64,000 bases of DNA from assembly GCA_033980235.1 (NCBI GenBank), contig CM067064.1:6748501-6812500 (forward strand), written 5' to 3'. The notes beneath the pieces are model-generated. The model was not told the DNA's origin. It searched no databases and saw only the letters and a program-made list of their open reading frames with translations. The position numbers were made by a program, and so were the translations under genes. The stretch is from Diadema setosum (lineage: Eukaryota; Echinodermata; Echinoidea; Diadematoida; Diadematidae). Positions 11,640-22,807 of the stretch are shown here, one piece after another; the stretch's first letter is position 1; each line of letters begins with the position of its first letter.

Positions 11640-12480
11640 TTTATTTTTTCAACTATTTCAGAATGTTGGCATATTTGACACTTGATAGCACACTGTGGAA
11701 AATTGCATCACTTTTTATGACATTTTCCAATTAGTTCACTATTTGTGAAAATGATGACAACGTAGATCATCGCCCGCTGCTTCGTACCGTCAATTTAGAA
11801 TCCATCCGCAACGTCGCATCCATCACACTACTTCTCACCAGTTTTCTCCTTCTTTTGTTTCAATTTTTGATCCACTAAGTTTCTGGTTAAAACTATAAGG
11901 GCGCCGGTGCTTCCAGTGTACTATTCACTTCACCGCCCTCAGATAGTAGGTAGGCTACTGTTTTGGAGTTACCGCTGCCCATAATCCTAATAAGAAACTT
12001 TAAGGAAAGTATGTTTGTATTTCACATTTTATATCAAAAACTAATCCACTAGTGATTGGGTAGGAGAGCTGCACGTGATTGCATGTCAATATCTATTTCA
12101 GAATGTCGGCCGCGATTGTTGACGCACCATCGATATGGTATACTGTACAGTACTTTGAAAATGACGTCACTGTTTATGACGTTTTCCAAATAGTCCACTT
12201 TGTGAAATGATGTCACAAAGCAATAATTGTAACACCAAAGGGCACTTCTGGAATTGCGCCGGGCTTCGAATGGTCGCAGTGGGATCCCTTCAAAAGACCG
12301 CAATCAGTGGCCACCATGTGACTTCTCCCCTCATATTATTTTTCGTCTTCTTAGCTTTAGATTTTTAACCCCAAATAAAAGACAAACATATTCCGTTTAA
12401 TTTAGTTTGTGGTTAAACTATGGCCCTCGCAGTATCATTCACTTCGGGGTTGCGCCCCTCAGTGAATATACTACTTTCGA
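11640..12480. repeat. Diverged tandem duplication in intergenic DNA
   Basis: Text at about 11680-11965 (TTTTTATGACATTTTCCAA..., then GGTTAAAACTATAAGGG..., then TATTCACTTC) recurs with changes at about 12140-12470. The two copies lie in the same orientation roughly 450 bp apart. The 128-codon open frame beginning at 12407 lies partly in the second copy and has no recognisable content. Confidence 0.45.
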
Positions 12481-13084
12481 GTCACTTAATTTATTAATTT
12501 TGTATATTATGTCATGCATGGCATTTGATGAATTAAGAAGGGGAAAAGGTGACTTTTCAACTTCTCTGATCGGACCTTCCATCTTTCAATATATATCTAA
12601 TGGAATTATAAAGGTAAATGATGAGGGACTGATGGGCTATATACCCAGTTTGGGGGATCCCCTGATAGTATTTTTTCTCTCTCTCTTTTTCTCTTCATCA
12701 ACGTCTAATCACGATGAATTAGATATCTCTTCTAAAGTGGTATCAAGAGTGTCGCATGAGATTTGTTCAGGGACTGAGTGTTGTGTGATGTAGCAGTTCA
12801 TGCACTATGATGACACATGCAGAATTCCATGAGCTGGCATTTCGTCTGGCGTCTGATGATATGCTGACTGACGGACCAGCCTTTCGTTGGGATTGGGAGG
12901 GGTGTATGTGCACCCCCGTGATGCTTCACCCATAATACACTAAATATAGTAACAGGGTGTAGGGCCTTACTAATCTCTGTTTCTTTTTTTTAGCATATAT
13001 ATCTTTATCACTGTGATGAAACTACTCTACTTTAAGCTGAAAAAAAAAAAAACTTTACTGAACACTCTAAATCAAGTGAATGAA

Positions 13085-13345
13085 AATTGTTTGTTTGTTC
13101 ATTTGTTTGTTCATTTTCCATCTGAGAGATGGCTAGATAGCCCATATTCAGCTACATTAAGCTGGTCTTCCATGGGGTCCAGTTGTATGTGAGGTGGGAC
13201 CACTTCACCGGGTTAAACACCCTGCTCTTTGCGATGAATGAATAAAGCGGGATCTTTTACGTGCATGAGTTGTTACTCTCTCATACACGGGACCTCCATT
13301 TTATGTCCTATCCGAGGGACAGTTTAAATTGAATGCTTTATTTGA
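13085..13345. repeat. Dispersed repeat with conserved ACGGGACCTCC segment
   Basis: After a (GTTT)n-like run comes a segment with phrases such as AAACACCCTGCTCTTTGCG, TCTTTTACGTGCATGAG and CACGGGACCTCCATTTTATG. I recall this phrasing as widely dispersed in marine invertebrate genomes, most often near non-LTR or SINE sequences. Class not resolved. Confidence 0.4.
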
Positions 13346-13869
13346 GATGCATGTGGGGCTGGGTCCTCCCAGAGGTATTTGGCTCTGAAAGAAGGAACTG
13401 GGGTTGAGCGGGGCGCAAATGAACCTCATCCCGCTCCAGCGTTAATAGCCTTCCCAGAGGATCGAGGATGCACACTGCACAAAGAAAGTAATCAGCGGAG
13501 TGATCAATACGCATGGTAGGAGGCAGCAATTCATTATCTTACATGACAGATGTACTAAAGGTATCAGGGTCACTTCGTCTCATCGATGAATAACGTATAT
13601 CGCTCAATGATTCATTGGTTTCCATCCATTAGAAAAGCGGGAAGCTTCCATTTTGCCAGGTATCTTGGACATTGCTGGCATGCAGTAGTGACCTTGCTTA
13701 CCGATAATCAACAGAGATCATTCAAGAAAAAATTAACCTCTTTAACCGATCGATATATCAATTTGGTGTTGTTTGTGTTGTTGATGGTGGTGATAAGTGC
13801 GTGTGTGTACGAGTGTGTATATAATTTTGGGTAGAAAAAAAACAACAACCACCACAATAACATTGTACT

Positions 13870-15944
13870 TTACTTTTAAAGAAGATGGAAATTTTTTCTT
13901 CAATATTTGCATTCTTCTCTGTTAAACTTAGGATGAAACTCATGTCAAAAATGAATATGTTGTACTTGTGTTTGTTTGCGTGACAACTAAAGAACACCAA
14001 ATGCACTTTTATGCTGCATAAGGATTATCTAAAAAATCTCTTTAACTTCCATGTAAAAATCAAGTTCAGTCAAATATAAAATTTTAAAGACCGCACAATC
14101 AATATTGTACAGCATACACACGAATAGTCTTTGAATTATTTGTAGAAAATCAAGTTTGAGTTTTGTATTTCTAGAACTTGTTTTAACAAATTTTATTGTT
14201 CTTCAATCTTAAAATTTAGACAAAATGAAACTCAAATAAAGCACAAAGATTCAGAACACAACAGCACACACACGCACACATACACACAATCGCTTATATT
14301 TAAACAGACAACCCAAACAAAAATGGTCTAAATAAAACTTGTACTGAAGTGAATATCAAATACATGTACTTTGTAAAGTTTATCTTGTTTATTTAGGCCC
14401 TTTTTTCTTCCTTTGTGTTTGAATTGTCTTTCACATGTAAGATAAAATGGTCATGTACATATGGTAGGATCCAGCTGTGAGCTCATGTACATGACTACAT
14501 GTATTATCTTTTTTTCTTTTTCTTTTCAGAAAATACCTGGCAAAATCATTTGGGTCTTTAAATAAAAAATAAAGCTGCACCTGACATTAAAACACATACA
14601 AATTGTATTTTCTTTCAGGGAAATAAAGATCTCCATGGATACAAGTACAAGAGCATGACGCTTACAAACACTCAAAGAACTACTGACATACAACTGTACA
14701 GTGTTTGTAAAATAGTTTATTACAAAATTCACACTCTTAAAAATGAAACAAACCACTGGAATATGGTTCAAAACGAGACTGATTTATGTACAATTTGACT
14801 GTCGAGTTTAAAGATGCACTGATGGAAATGGAGAGGTCTTTTGCAATCAAATCCTTGTGCAGTTATGTTGACTGAGCACCAGTCATAGTGAGACTACGTA
14901 AATCACTCTCCATCTTACAGCAGCAACTCTACTGGCACAGAAGAAAGTATGATGTCAAAAACTTCCTGACTTCAGCTAAAATTGATTTAAACATGCCCCA
15001 GCCAATAGAAAATCTGACTTTTGAGGATTTTTTACTACTCTCACAGACCATCTACACATGACTTCTTATCGTTCTTCTCTTCCTGTTGAATTTATTTATG
15101 CAAAGTTATACAGTATACCTATCTCCAGTTTCTGTAGGAGAACCTTATGGCATTCATTCCATGAAATGCCGGTAATTTAGTCTCTTGCAATGCTTAATGA
15201 CATAAATCCTTTATCAGAACAATAATTCTTTTTTTTTGGGGGGGGGGATGGGACAAAATTACAGTACAATGTACATACTATTGTGATGTGTAAATTGACG
15301 GGAACAAAAAAGCAAGAAAAAAGAAAATTTTTGCAGTCCTTCAATCCATGATATGAAAACTTGAACAAAATTGAGGATGTACGGTACATCCATCTTGCCT
15401 TGTCAGGAGACCCCCCCCCCCCCCCCAAAAAAAAAAAGGAAAGAAAAAAAGATTGGCACAATTAGTACAGGAACGGCTAATCAAAATCATCTTCTCACTC
15501 ATCTTGGCATAACAATCCAACAGTAACAGAAATGCATTTCAGATGATATACATGTAGTGTCTCCTCATCAAGAACAAAAAACAAAAGTTGAGCATGAATC
15601 ACGATGAAATTAATGAAAAGGGGGTGCACAAGATCAAAAAATGTGAAAAAGAGAGCAATCTAACATCTATACTGTCATCATTTCAGCTGTCACTTACACA
15701 TCCTGCAAGACAGTGATAGAACACATACTGTAATATCATACAGTGTATCATAATTTCTTATCTTATATGTGAGTGTATGTGTAACTCAGTCACCCTTTGT
15801 CACAAAATGAAGACTGGTTTCAATGTATAACAGGAAACATAAAGATAGGACTAAGCTATTGTAATAACCACTGTGTGTAGAGAGAGAAAAAAAAAATATG
15901 AATCTTGTGAGAAAAATAGATTATGTGAGGTAGTAGTTGACTAT
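13870..15944. other. AT-rich stretch, possibly SNU13 3' UTR
   Basis: No exon is visible. The 2 kb downstream of the SNU13 stop (minus strand) contains several TTTATT words (AATAAA when read on the minus strand), for example near 14387-14392, so part of it may be 3' UTR. The exact poly(A) site cannot be chosen. A poly-G/C pair (15235-15247 and 15413-15426) suggests a further inverted repeat, with AAAAAGAAT/TTCTTTTT beside it. Confidence 0.35.
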
Positions 15945-18900
15945 TTAAATGAGAAGCTTCTCAATGGCCTGTTGAATGGACTGAATCTGGGGTTTGAGCT
16001 GCGAGCCGTCATTGATCGTCACAGAGCACGCGATGACTGAACGAGAGACACCACAGGCACGGCCAAGTGCTGTCATAGTGACAAGAACAAAGATAAAACG
16101 ATAACAAAGGGTTTAAAATTGAACCAGCAACTACAATGTTCATTCTTTGTAATCCTTCACTTTGAGCATAATACACAGAAGAGTTTTATCTGAAAATGGT
16201 ATTGCTGAGATTGAAGTAAAGATACGACTGTAAACAGTGAAGATGCTGCAAATGACCAATTATGATGCCAAATATTAATATTTTGGAGTGATCCACATCC
16301 TATAAGCTTCACTTTTCAGTGGATTACTCTTTCCTTCACCATAATCTGTTTTCGTTACAACTGCAAAGTGATCATTGTTCCATTTTTCACTACATCATCA
16401 TTTGTACACATATTTTGTATTACACTTAATGATTTGTCCTTTCAAATTATTAATGGAATTGATAAATGTATCACATTGAATTACATATTTCTATTTAATG
16501 ATGGAAGCAAATAAATAATTGAATTCATTTGAACTGAAGATTGAAATGAATTATCTGATGCATTGTAGCTTCATAATACATAGTACTATACAAAGTTTTG
16601 TCAACATTTTCACTTCGCAAGTCAATGGTGGAAACTACTTGTCAGGCACAAAAGTTGAATTCACATCTGTGGCTTTAGGACAAAATAGGAGACCCACTGG
16701 AAACTGCCACTCCCTACAAGTATTATCCTGAAGTATCTCAACAAAAATTCTACCCCTGGAGCTCAGAAGACTTTGCATATGAAACATTTCTACCTCCATG
16801 CAACTGATGAACTTTTTGTCATCCATTGGCCTTACACTTACCTTCCTTGGATCTCACAAAGACGTAGGGGACGTTCTTGTCTTCACAGAGGAGGGGTAGA
16901 TGAAGGAGAATCTCGAGGGGCTCAGCGTCTGCAGCCAAGACAATGAACTCTGCAATTCCTCGGTTCAGAGTCTTTGTGGCTATATGGGCGAAAAAAACAA
17001 ACAAAAACAACAACTAAAATTAAATATGGAAACAAACACTTTAGAAGACAAGTTCAGTCAAATATACATGTATGTGTGGATTGGGTGAAGGCAGCAATAC
17101 AGTGCACTCCTGTTATAACAAATGCGGTTGTAATAAAATTCCGGTTACAACGAAACGAAAATTCAGGCCGCGACATTATCCTCTCTATGTTTTTTGATTG
17201 TTTATTTGTTCGGTTATAATGAAATTGCGATACATGTATAACGAAAGAAAATTGCCAGAGGACTTTGATATCTATGGGAGTCCACTGCAATTGTAGAACA
17301 CGTCAATGAAGTTGAGGAAAATCAAACAATCCATTCATAAGTCATTAATTTTTATAGTTTCAGTGTAGCCATCACTGAACGAGAAGACTACAACAGTTTG
17401 TGTCATCACTGCAGGACAAAGATATCATGTGCATAAGCAAGTATAGAGATCTTTTTTCTTAATTCTTTTGTACAAAAAGCACACATTCCATCGACTTGTT
17501 TCTGACACATTATATTGCTCCCGGTGATTTCTGAAATACGTTGTGTTCTTTCCTTTTCCTGCAAATACGAAAAAATACGTTGAATTCTGTTTCTTTATAT
17601 CATAATCACTGTCCTCCAGTGACATCAGTGACACAAATGAGATCGATATTTCAAATTAAATATTCTAGTGTTTTCATATAATCATCCTTATAGACTAGAT
17701 TTACAAAGGCTGACAGTATAATTTGGCCAAATATCAGACATGCAACCACAAATATTATTCTCTCATTTGGAAAGCTGCAAACAGGTGGAGCCTGTCTCAT
17801 GAATGCATTATCCGAGGCAGCACTTACAGAAGTGGTAGTCACACCACAATGTCTAACACTCGGAGCCCACTGGGTTTTATAAAGCTGCCATTATCTTACC
17901 TTTCACAAACCTGCAAACCTACAACAGCATCATCCAAAGGAGCTTCTTTTGCACATAAAGTATCATACTATATGCTGGAGCATGCAGACACCATTTTCTG
18001 ATGGTCTCCGAGACAGACACATTTTTCACTATACAAAATTTGTACTAAACAGTAGTGACAAAAGTGAAATGTCATACACACCCTCTAAAACAAATAAGGA
18101 ATTTTTTCTCCAAACTGTGATAAAAAAGACCTCCTAGCCTGTAAGGCAAAAATGACCTTCATCTTACCTTCATTTGCACCCTTTCTCAGCTGCTTGTAGT
18201 TGAGAGCCTGTTGTACCAGACCCAAAAGCTTCTTTGACAATTCAGCATCTGCCAGAGGGTAAGCCTTGGGATTAACTTCATCAGCCTGACAAACACAAAG
18301 GAAAATAAAACAAAGAGAATGGTGAGGAAACTGTTATTGAAAAACTGCAGTATTTGGTTAGTTCATGTATCATATGGTCACCACTTAGTCCACAAATGGT
18401 ATTGAAAACACAGTGTAATCATCTTTTCTAATCAATATCAGGCCATCAATGAACATTATTTGACCTTCATATCCGCACATAGATGTCAGTCCAGCCTTAC
18501 ATACTGTAAAACCAGAAATTTTCACATGCATTTTAATTTTGTGAATTTTGCGAGAGCCAAGATCAGTGAAATTACAATGCTCGCAAAAGTTCTTGTCTAC
18601 ACTACTGCTGTATATGCATTAAATGCCAGTGGAAATTCCCAAGTCTCATGCCGTGAATTGTCTTGATTTACAGAATGTTCGCTCAAAACCTTTGTTATGG
18701 CATAAATTCCAAAAGATTGTTTGTTTGAAGATATTTTGGGGCAATGTTGAACCTCTCATTATTAATGTGTTCTAACAGATCATATTGTATTGAGGGATTA
18801 TGTACAGTGTACACTGGAAACATAAAATACAGAGCTACCAAGTCTCACGCATTCTGCGTGAGACTCAAGCATTTAGGGCCTGTCTCACGATCTCACGCAG

Positions 18901-20218
18901 GGCACCCATTTTTCTCACGCATCGGGTGAAGTCTGCAATTTGTGCCAAAAATAAGGAGTATAGCTCAAAGGATTCAAGTGATAGTTGCAATTGAAGGTAT
19001 ATTTCCCCTTTGTCTTTCAAAATTAGTAAAAAATAGTCACTTAAGTATGCACCAGATCGCATCATTAAGAGCTAAAAATTCAAAAAAGCTCCCTACCATG
19101 GGAGGGGTGACACCCTCCTCGTTGAGGCATATTCATGCGCATTTTGATTTCGCAAATTTTGCGAGAACCGAGTTTCATGAAATTAAAATGCATACTTAAA
19201 GGGGAAGGCTAGTAACTGATCAGTGGGAATCAGTGGAAATGCTGGGGGATGATTGTTCCAATCCTTATGGGATTCATTCAAGAGTTCATTGTATATCTAT
19301 TGTTGTGTGAAAATGATTTGCTTCAGAACGGTCTCATATTCAAGTAATGTGCAGATTAATGCTCCGTCACTGACCAGGGACGCTAACCTGGAAGCATTAA
19401 ACTGCACATTACTTGAATATGAGACCATTCTGAAGCAAATCATTTTCACACAACAATAGATATACAATGAACTCTTGAATGAATCCCATAAGGATTGGAA
19501 CAATCATCCCCCAGCATTTCCACTGATTCCCACTGATCAGTTACTAGCCTTCCCCTTTAAGTATGCATTTTAATTTCATGAAACTCGGTTCTCGCAAAAT
19601 TTGCGAAATCAAAATGCGCATGAATATGCCTCATTTGTAGTCATGGAATAGCACTGCAGTTCAGAATCTAGACAGACACGCAGACAATAATCTTTAAGGG
19701 TCAATTTGCCAGTAGAATCTCCATTCAACTAAGTTCTACATTAAACATAGAGTGGTAGGATCACATGGGGTCTAGCTTTTCTTTTCTTTTTTCTTTCTTT
19801 TTTTTGTAGACCCCACTAACTCCATGTTCTACTTGCACGAGTCTGACGCCTGGTCCGCTAGCATTTGCATTTTGCCATGAAAACAAATACCCATGACACC
19901 AAACATACTGTTATTACAATGTTAAGATTGTCAGTCCATGGAGGATAGTCATTTGCTATGATGTGGTCGTATTTGATGAGCGAATTTCGTTCGTTACCCG
20001 TTAGTCAGTTAGATCACCTATCTACTTGATGTATGTTACATGCAGTGTTAACACGTAAATCTACACTTCAGTCCCACACATAAGTAACCGGTGCGGTGTG
20101 TGGCAAAACTATCGGGAGACAGTCATAGTCACTTAAACAAATCAGACTCAATTCAAGTGTAATGATCAAAATGGTTCCATTTTGTTGGTCACTATGATAT
20201 CAATACTCATCTTACCAT
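15945..20218 (-). CDS. SNU13: SNU13 / 15.5K (NHP2-like protein 1), U4 snRNP and box C/D snoRNP K-turn binding protein
   Basis: Complete gene, 127 aa, four coding exons on the minus strand: 20216-20218 (ATG only), 18168-18285, 16842-16979 and 15945-16069. All junctions are GT-AG and the phases match; the summed length is 384 bases including TAA. The protein belongs to the L7Ae/L30e family and binds kink-turns in U4 snRNA and box C/D snoRNAs in the nucleus and nucleolus. The RNA-binding signature RKGANEATK is at residues 35-43, split across the exon 2/3 join. [20 protein letters not shown] and GRACGVSR follow, as in the human 128-aa protein. The single-codon first exon rests on ATG|GTAAGATG and on the frame working out exactly. 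Intron 1 (about 1.9 kb) carries a long palindrome and MITE remnants. PSMD10 starts 2.6 kb away in the opposite direction. Confidence 0.95.
17099..17290. mobile_element. Possible pogo/Tigger-type MITE remnant
   Basis: Starts after TA with CAGTGCACTCCTGTTATAAC and ends with sequence whose inverse reads CAGTGGACTCCCATAGATA. The interior repeats GTTATAAC/CGGTTACAACG phrases. It resembles Tigger-like MITEs, which begin CAGTnnnnCTCC. The ends are diverged, so this is tentative. It lies in SNU13 intron 2. Confidence 0.4.
18502..18673. mobile_element. Diverged MITE of the TACTGTAAAA family
   Basis: Begins TACTGTAAAACCAGAAATTT and ends near TTTACAGA. The interior phrase TGTGAATTTTGCGAGAGCC resembles the outer arms of the palindrome at 19123-19633. 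Located in SNU13 intron 1. Confidence 0.4.
19123..19633. repeat. 511-bp near-perfect palindrome in SNU13 intron 1
   Basis: The left half (from TGAGGCATATTCATGCGC) and right half (to GCGCATGAATATGCCTCA) are inverted complements with very few differences, centred at about 19378. Consequently almost the same 68-codon chance frame occurs on both strands. The inner 365 bp (19196-19560) is a TTAA-bordered foldback element and the outer 73-base arms derive from another repeat. Confidence 0.85.
19196..19560. mobile_element. TTAA-bordered foldback element, copy 1
   Basis: Starts TTAAAGGGGAAGGCTAGTAA and ends with the inverted complement at a second TTAA. The arms are about 180 bp. A more diverged copy lies at 20643-21016. 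The surrounding DNA is itself a palindrome whose centre is exactly the TTAA used here. Confidence 0.75.
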
Positions 20219-20229
20219 TTCTGTTGCAA

Positions 20230-20560
20230 TTTACGATTTGCTAAGGCGGAGAAAAAAGGAAGGAGAAAGGTCCTCTCGGCTTGCTGCTTCACTGAGGCCT
20301 GTAGCACTATACACGTAGTTACTCGCGATCGCACGTGGTGTGAACGTTTTCAACTTTAGATTCTGTATCCTGCATGCGGCAAGAAGTGCGCCCTCTCTTA
20401 ACGTCACTCTGTACAGGGTACTGAGTACACACATACTGTACGTACTCCGTTGTAAGTACAATACAAGTGTATGTACAATCCCAAGAGATTTGGTTTGAAA
20501 ATACTGTACATTACGTAGGGTGACCATTGGTGATGATAACACGTTGTTCATTTACACACT
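20230..20560 (-). promoter_or_regulatory. Probable SNU13 5' UTR/promoter region
   Basis: The region directly upstream of the SNU13 ATG (minus strand) contains more CG dinucleotides than the introns (for example ACTCGCGATCGCACGTGG at about 20320) and an E-box CACGTG. The transcription start cannot be fixed from sequence. Confidence 0.35.
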
Positions 20561-20642
20561 ATCTTTGCAGAATATTTTGCATGCACGGTGTTTTTAACTT
20601 GCTTTCTCGCCTTACATGACTGAGGTTTCAGTTGACTAGTTA

Positions 20643-21016
20643 TTAAAGGGGATGGCTAGTGACTGATCAGTGGGAATCAGTGGGAATGCTGGGGGATGAT
20701 TGTTCCAATCCTTGTGGGATTCATTTAAGAGTACAGTCATTATAATATCTATTGTGTTGTGTGAAAATTATTTGCTTCAAAATGGTCTAATATTCAAGTA
20801 ATGTGCAATTTAATCGCCCAGTCACTGTACAGGCATGCTAACCTGGAAACATTAAACTGCACATTACTTGAACATTAAAAAAGAGACCATTCTGAACTAA
20901 ATAATTTTTACACAACAATAGATATACAATGTACGGTACTCTTAAATGAATCACACAAGGATTGGAATGATCGTCCCCAGCATTCCCACTGATCAGTTAC
21001 TAGCCATCCCCTTTAA
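20643..21016. mobile_element. TTAA-bordered foldback element, copy 2
   Basis: Starts TTAAAGGGGATGGCTAGTGA and ends ACTAGCCATCCCCTTTAA. The 374-bp body is collinear with 19196-19560 but its two arms have diverged from each other, indicating an older insertion. Confidence 0.75.
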
Positions 21017-22560
21017 GAAAGTCAGTTAGGATTAGAACAACAAAACAGCATGCAATTTCAGCACGTGCCCAAAAACTTATTTGATAGATAGTCCACTAAC
21101 ATAATTGACTACCTTTTAGGCATAACAGGTTGTTCAGAAGCCCAATCACAAAAAAAAAAAAGAGAGAAAAAAAAGAAAACACAAAACAAACATCATTCAG
21201 AGTATGGGGAGGGGGATCAGTTCAGAGTCCAGTAAAAGTTCAAGTTATATAGGGGCCTAGTTATAAATAGGGATTTTAGTATAAAAACTTTGCGGAACAG
21301 TGTCTATCATGAAGCATTTAGGCCTGCAGTTGAGGTCCTGTCAGGTTTATTCAATATAATAAAGCACTTGAGGAAGCAAGCAACACATTTATTATTCATA
21401 GAACAGAACGTAAAGGCAAAGCAAGTCTTAATCATCTCACAAACATGTACGAACTCAGGCCTACTCATGAAGCTTGCACATACAAGCAAAGGTTTTGGAA
21501 TTTGGTTGTTATGTTTGTTTATTTTTCTTCTGTTAACTGCAATCTATTCTTTACATTTAATTTCGCACACCCTCATTTTTTTAAGTGTGTGTAACATAAC
21601 CTTTGTCTTTATTCTTTAATGCTTCAGAACATTAACATGCTGGTTTCATGCAAACCAGTCCTGTTGCAGCCTTTTTTCTTTTAGTTTTTTTTTTTCACAC
21701 AGAAGCCCAAAAATTCAGACTACTCTAGGCTCAAGTTGATAGACAAACACGATAGGAACCTGAAATATTTAAAGAGCAGAAATTTGTCATAGTTTCATCG
21801 AAATGTAATGATAAAGCAGTGAACATAACTTCAAGGAAATTGCAAGATAAATCATATTTTACACATTTTATGGCGCACGTAATCACATGATGTTCATACC
21901 ACCTTCGCAAGTCTCCCAATCATATTATATCAACCTGTGTGCCACATTAAATTCTTGTTCATAGATATGTGTGTGAAATAAACTTGTGCTTATTTGATAA
22001 ATGAAATTTCAAAAAGGGTTAATTTCCATTAATGGGCCTTTTTTCACATAAAATTCCATGAACCAAACACTTTGTACTCATACATGTACTTTCCGTACTA
22101 TCAAACATAAATATTACAGGCCCTAAATTGCTGGTGAAAACAAACTTGATTTAGTACTGACATGCGTACGACCTACTAATGATTTTGATGATGACATTGT
22201 TTTACGCGTCATTTAGGCCTATAGGCCTATATCATATGCTTCCAATATCATGGTTTCATCAAAGAATGAAGGTTGGGTTTGTTTGTGGTTTTTTTTTTTT
22301 TATACCCAGTGTTTTATTGTATGTAGGCCCTATTGTTCACTTTGAATGAATTATGACGTTCGTGCCATTTTACTAATATTTACTTGTTATTAACGCAATT
22401 TAGAGGATTCAACATGGGATTCTTTGATTGAAATGATTTACTACGTAGCCGATGGAGTTGATTGAAATTCTATAGTACATGCAAACTTATGATTGTGATG
22501 AACTTAAAACGAAAATAAAATTTCTTCCTTTTTTTTTTTTTTTTTTTTAAATATACAAAA
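21017..22560. other. Intergenic DNA between SNU13 and PSMD10
   Basis: No gene seen. Contains A- and T-runs (for example 21150-21178 and 22530-22550) and otherwise unremarkable AT-rich DNA. The 109-codon frame at 21290-21619 looks like chance. Confidence 0.4.
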
Positions 22561-22807
22561 GTATTTGCCCTACCGGTGGGCCTATATGTGTCGGTGGTGG
22601 AGGTGCGGGCCTTTGGAGACAGTCGTGAGGGGCATTACTACTGTACTAGTTTCCTTTTCAACGCTTGATGGCGCGATACAGCTCTTGTGTGATTATAGTC
22701 TGCTAGTGCAGCGCACATGCTAATAGTGCATTGTCATTACCCGATATTCTCAAAATTTGCCTTGATAATAATATTTGCCGACATCTCATGAAATCTCTAT
22801 TGTCACC

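Noticed and set aside
12407..12793. 128-codon plus-strand open frame
   Set aside because: Lies partly in a duplicated intergenic repeat and ends in low-complexity coding; no recognisable domain or splice context.
19253..19503. Two nearly identical 68-codon proteins on opposite strands
   Set aside because: They are the automatic result of the palindrome, not genes.
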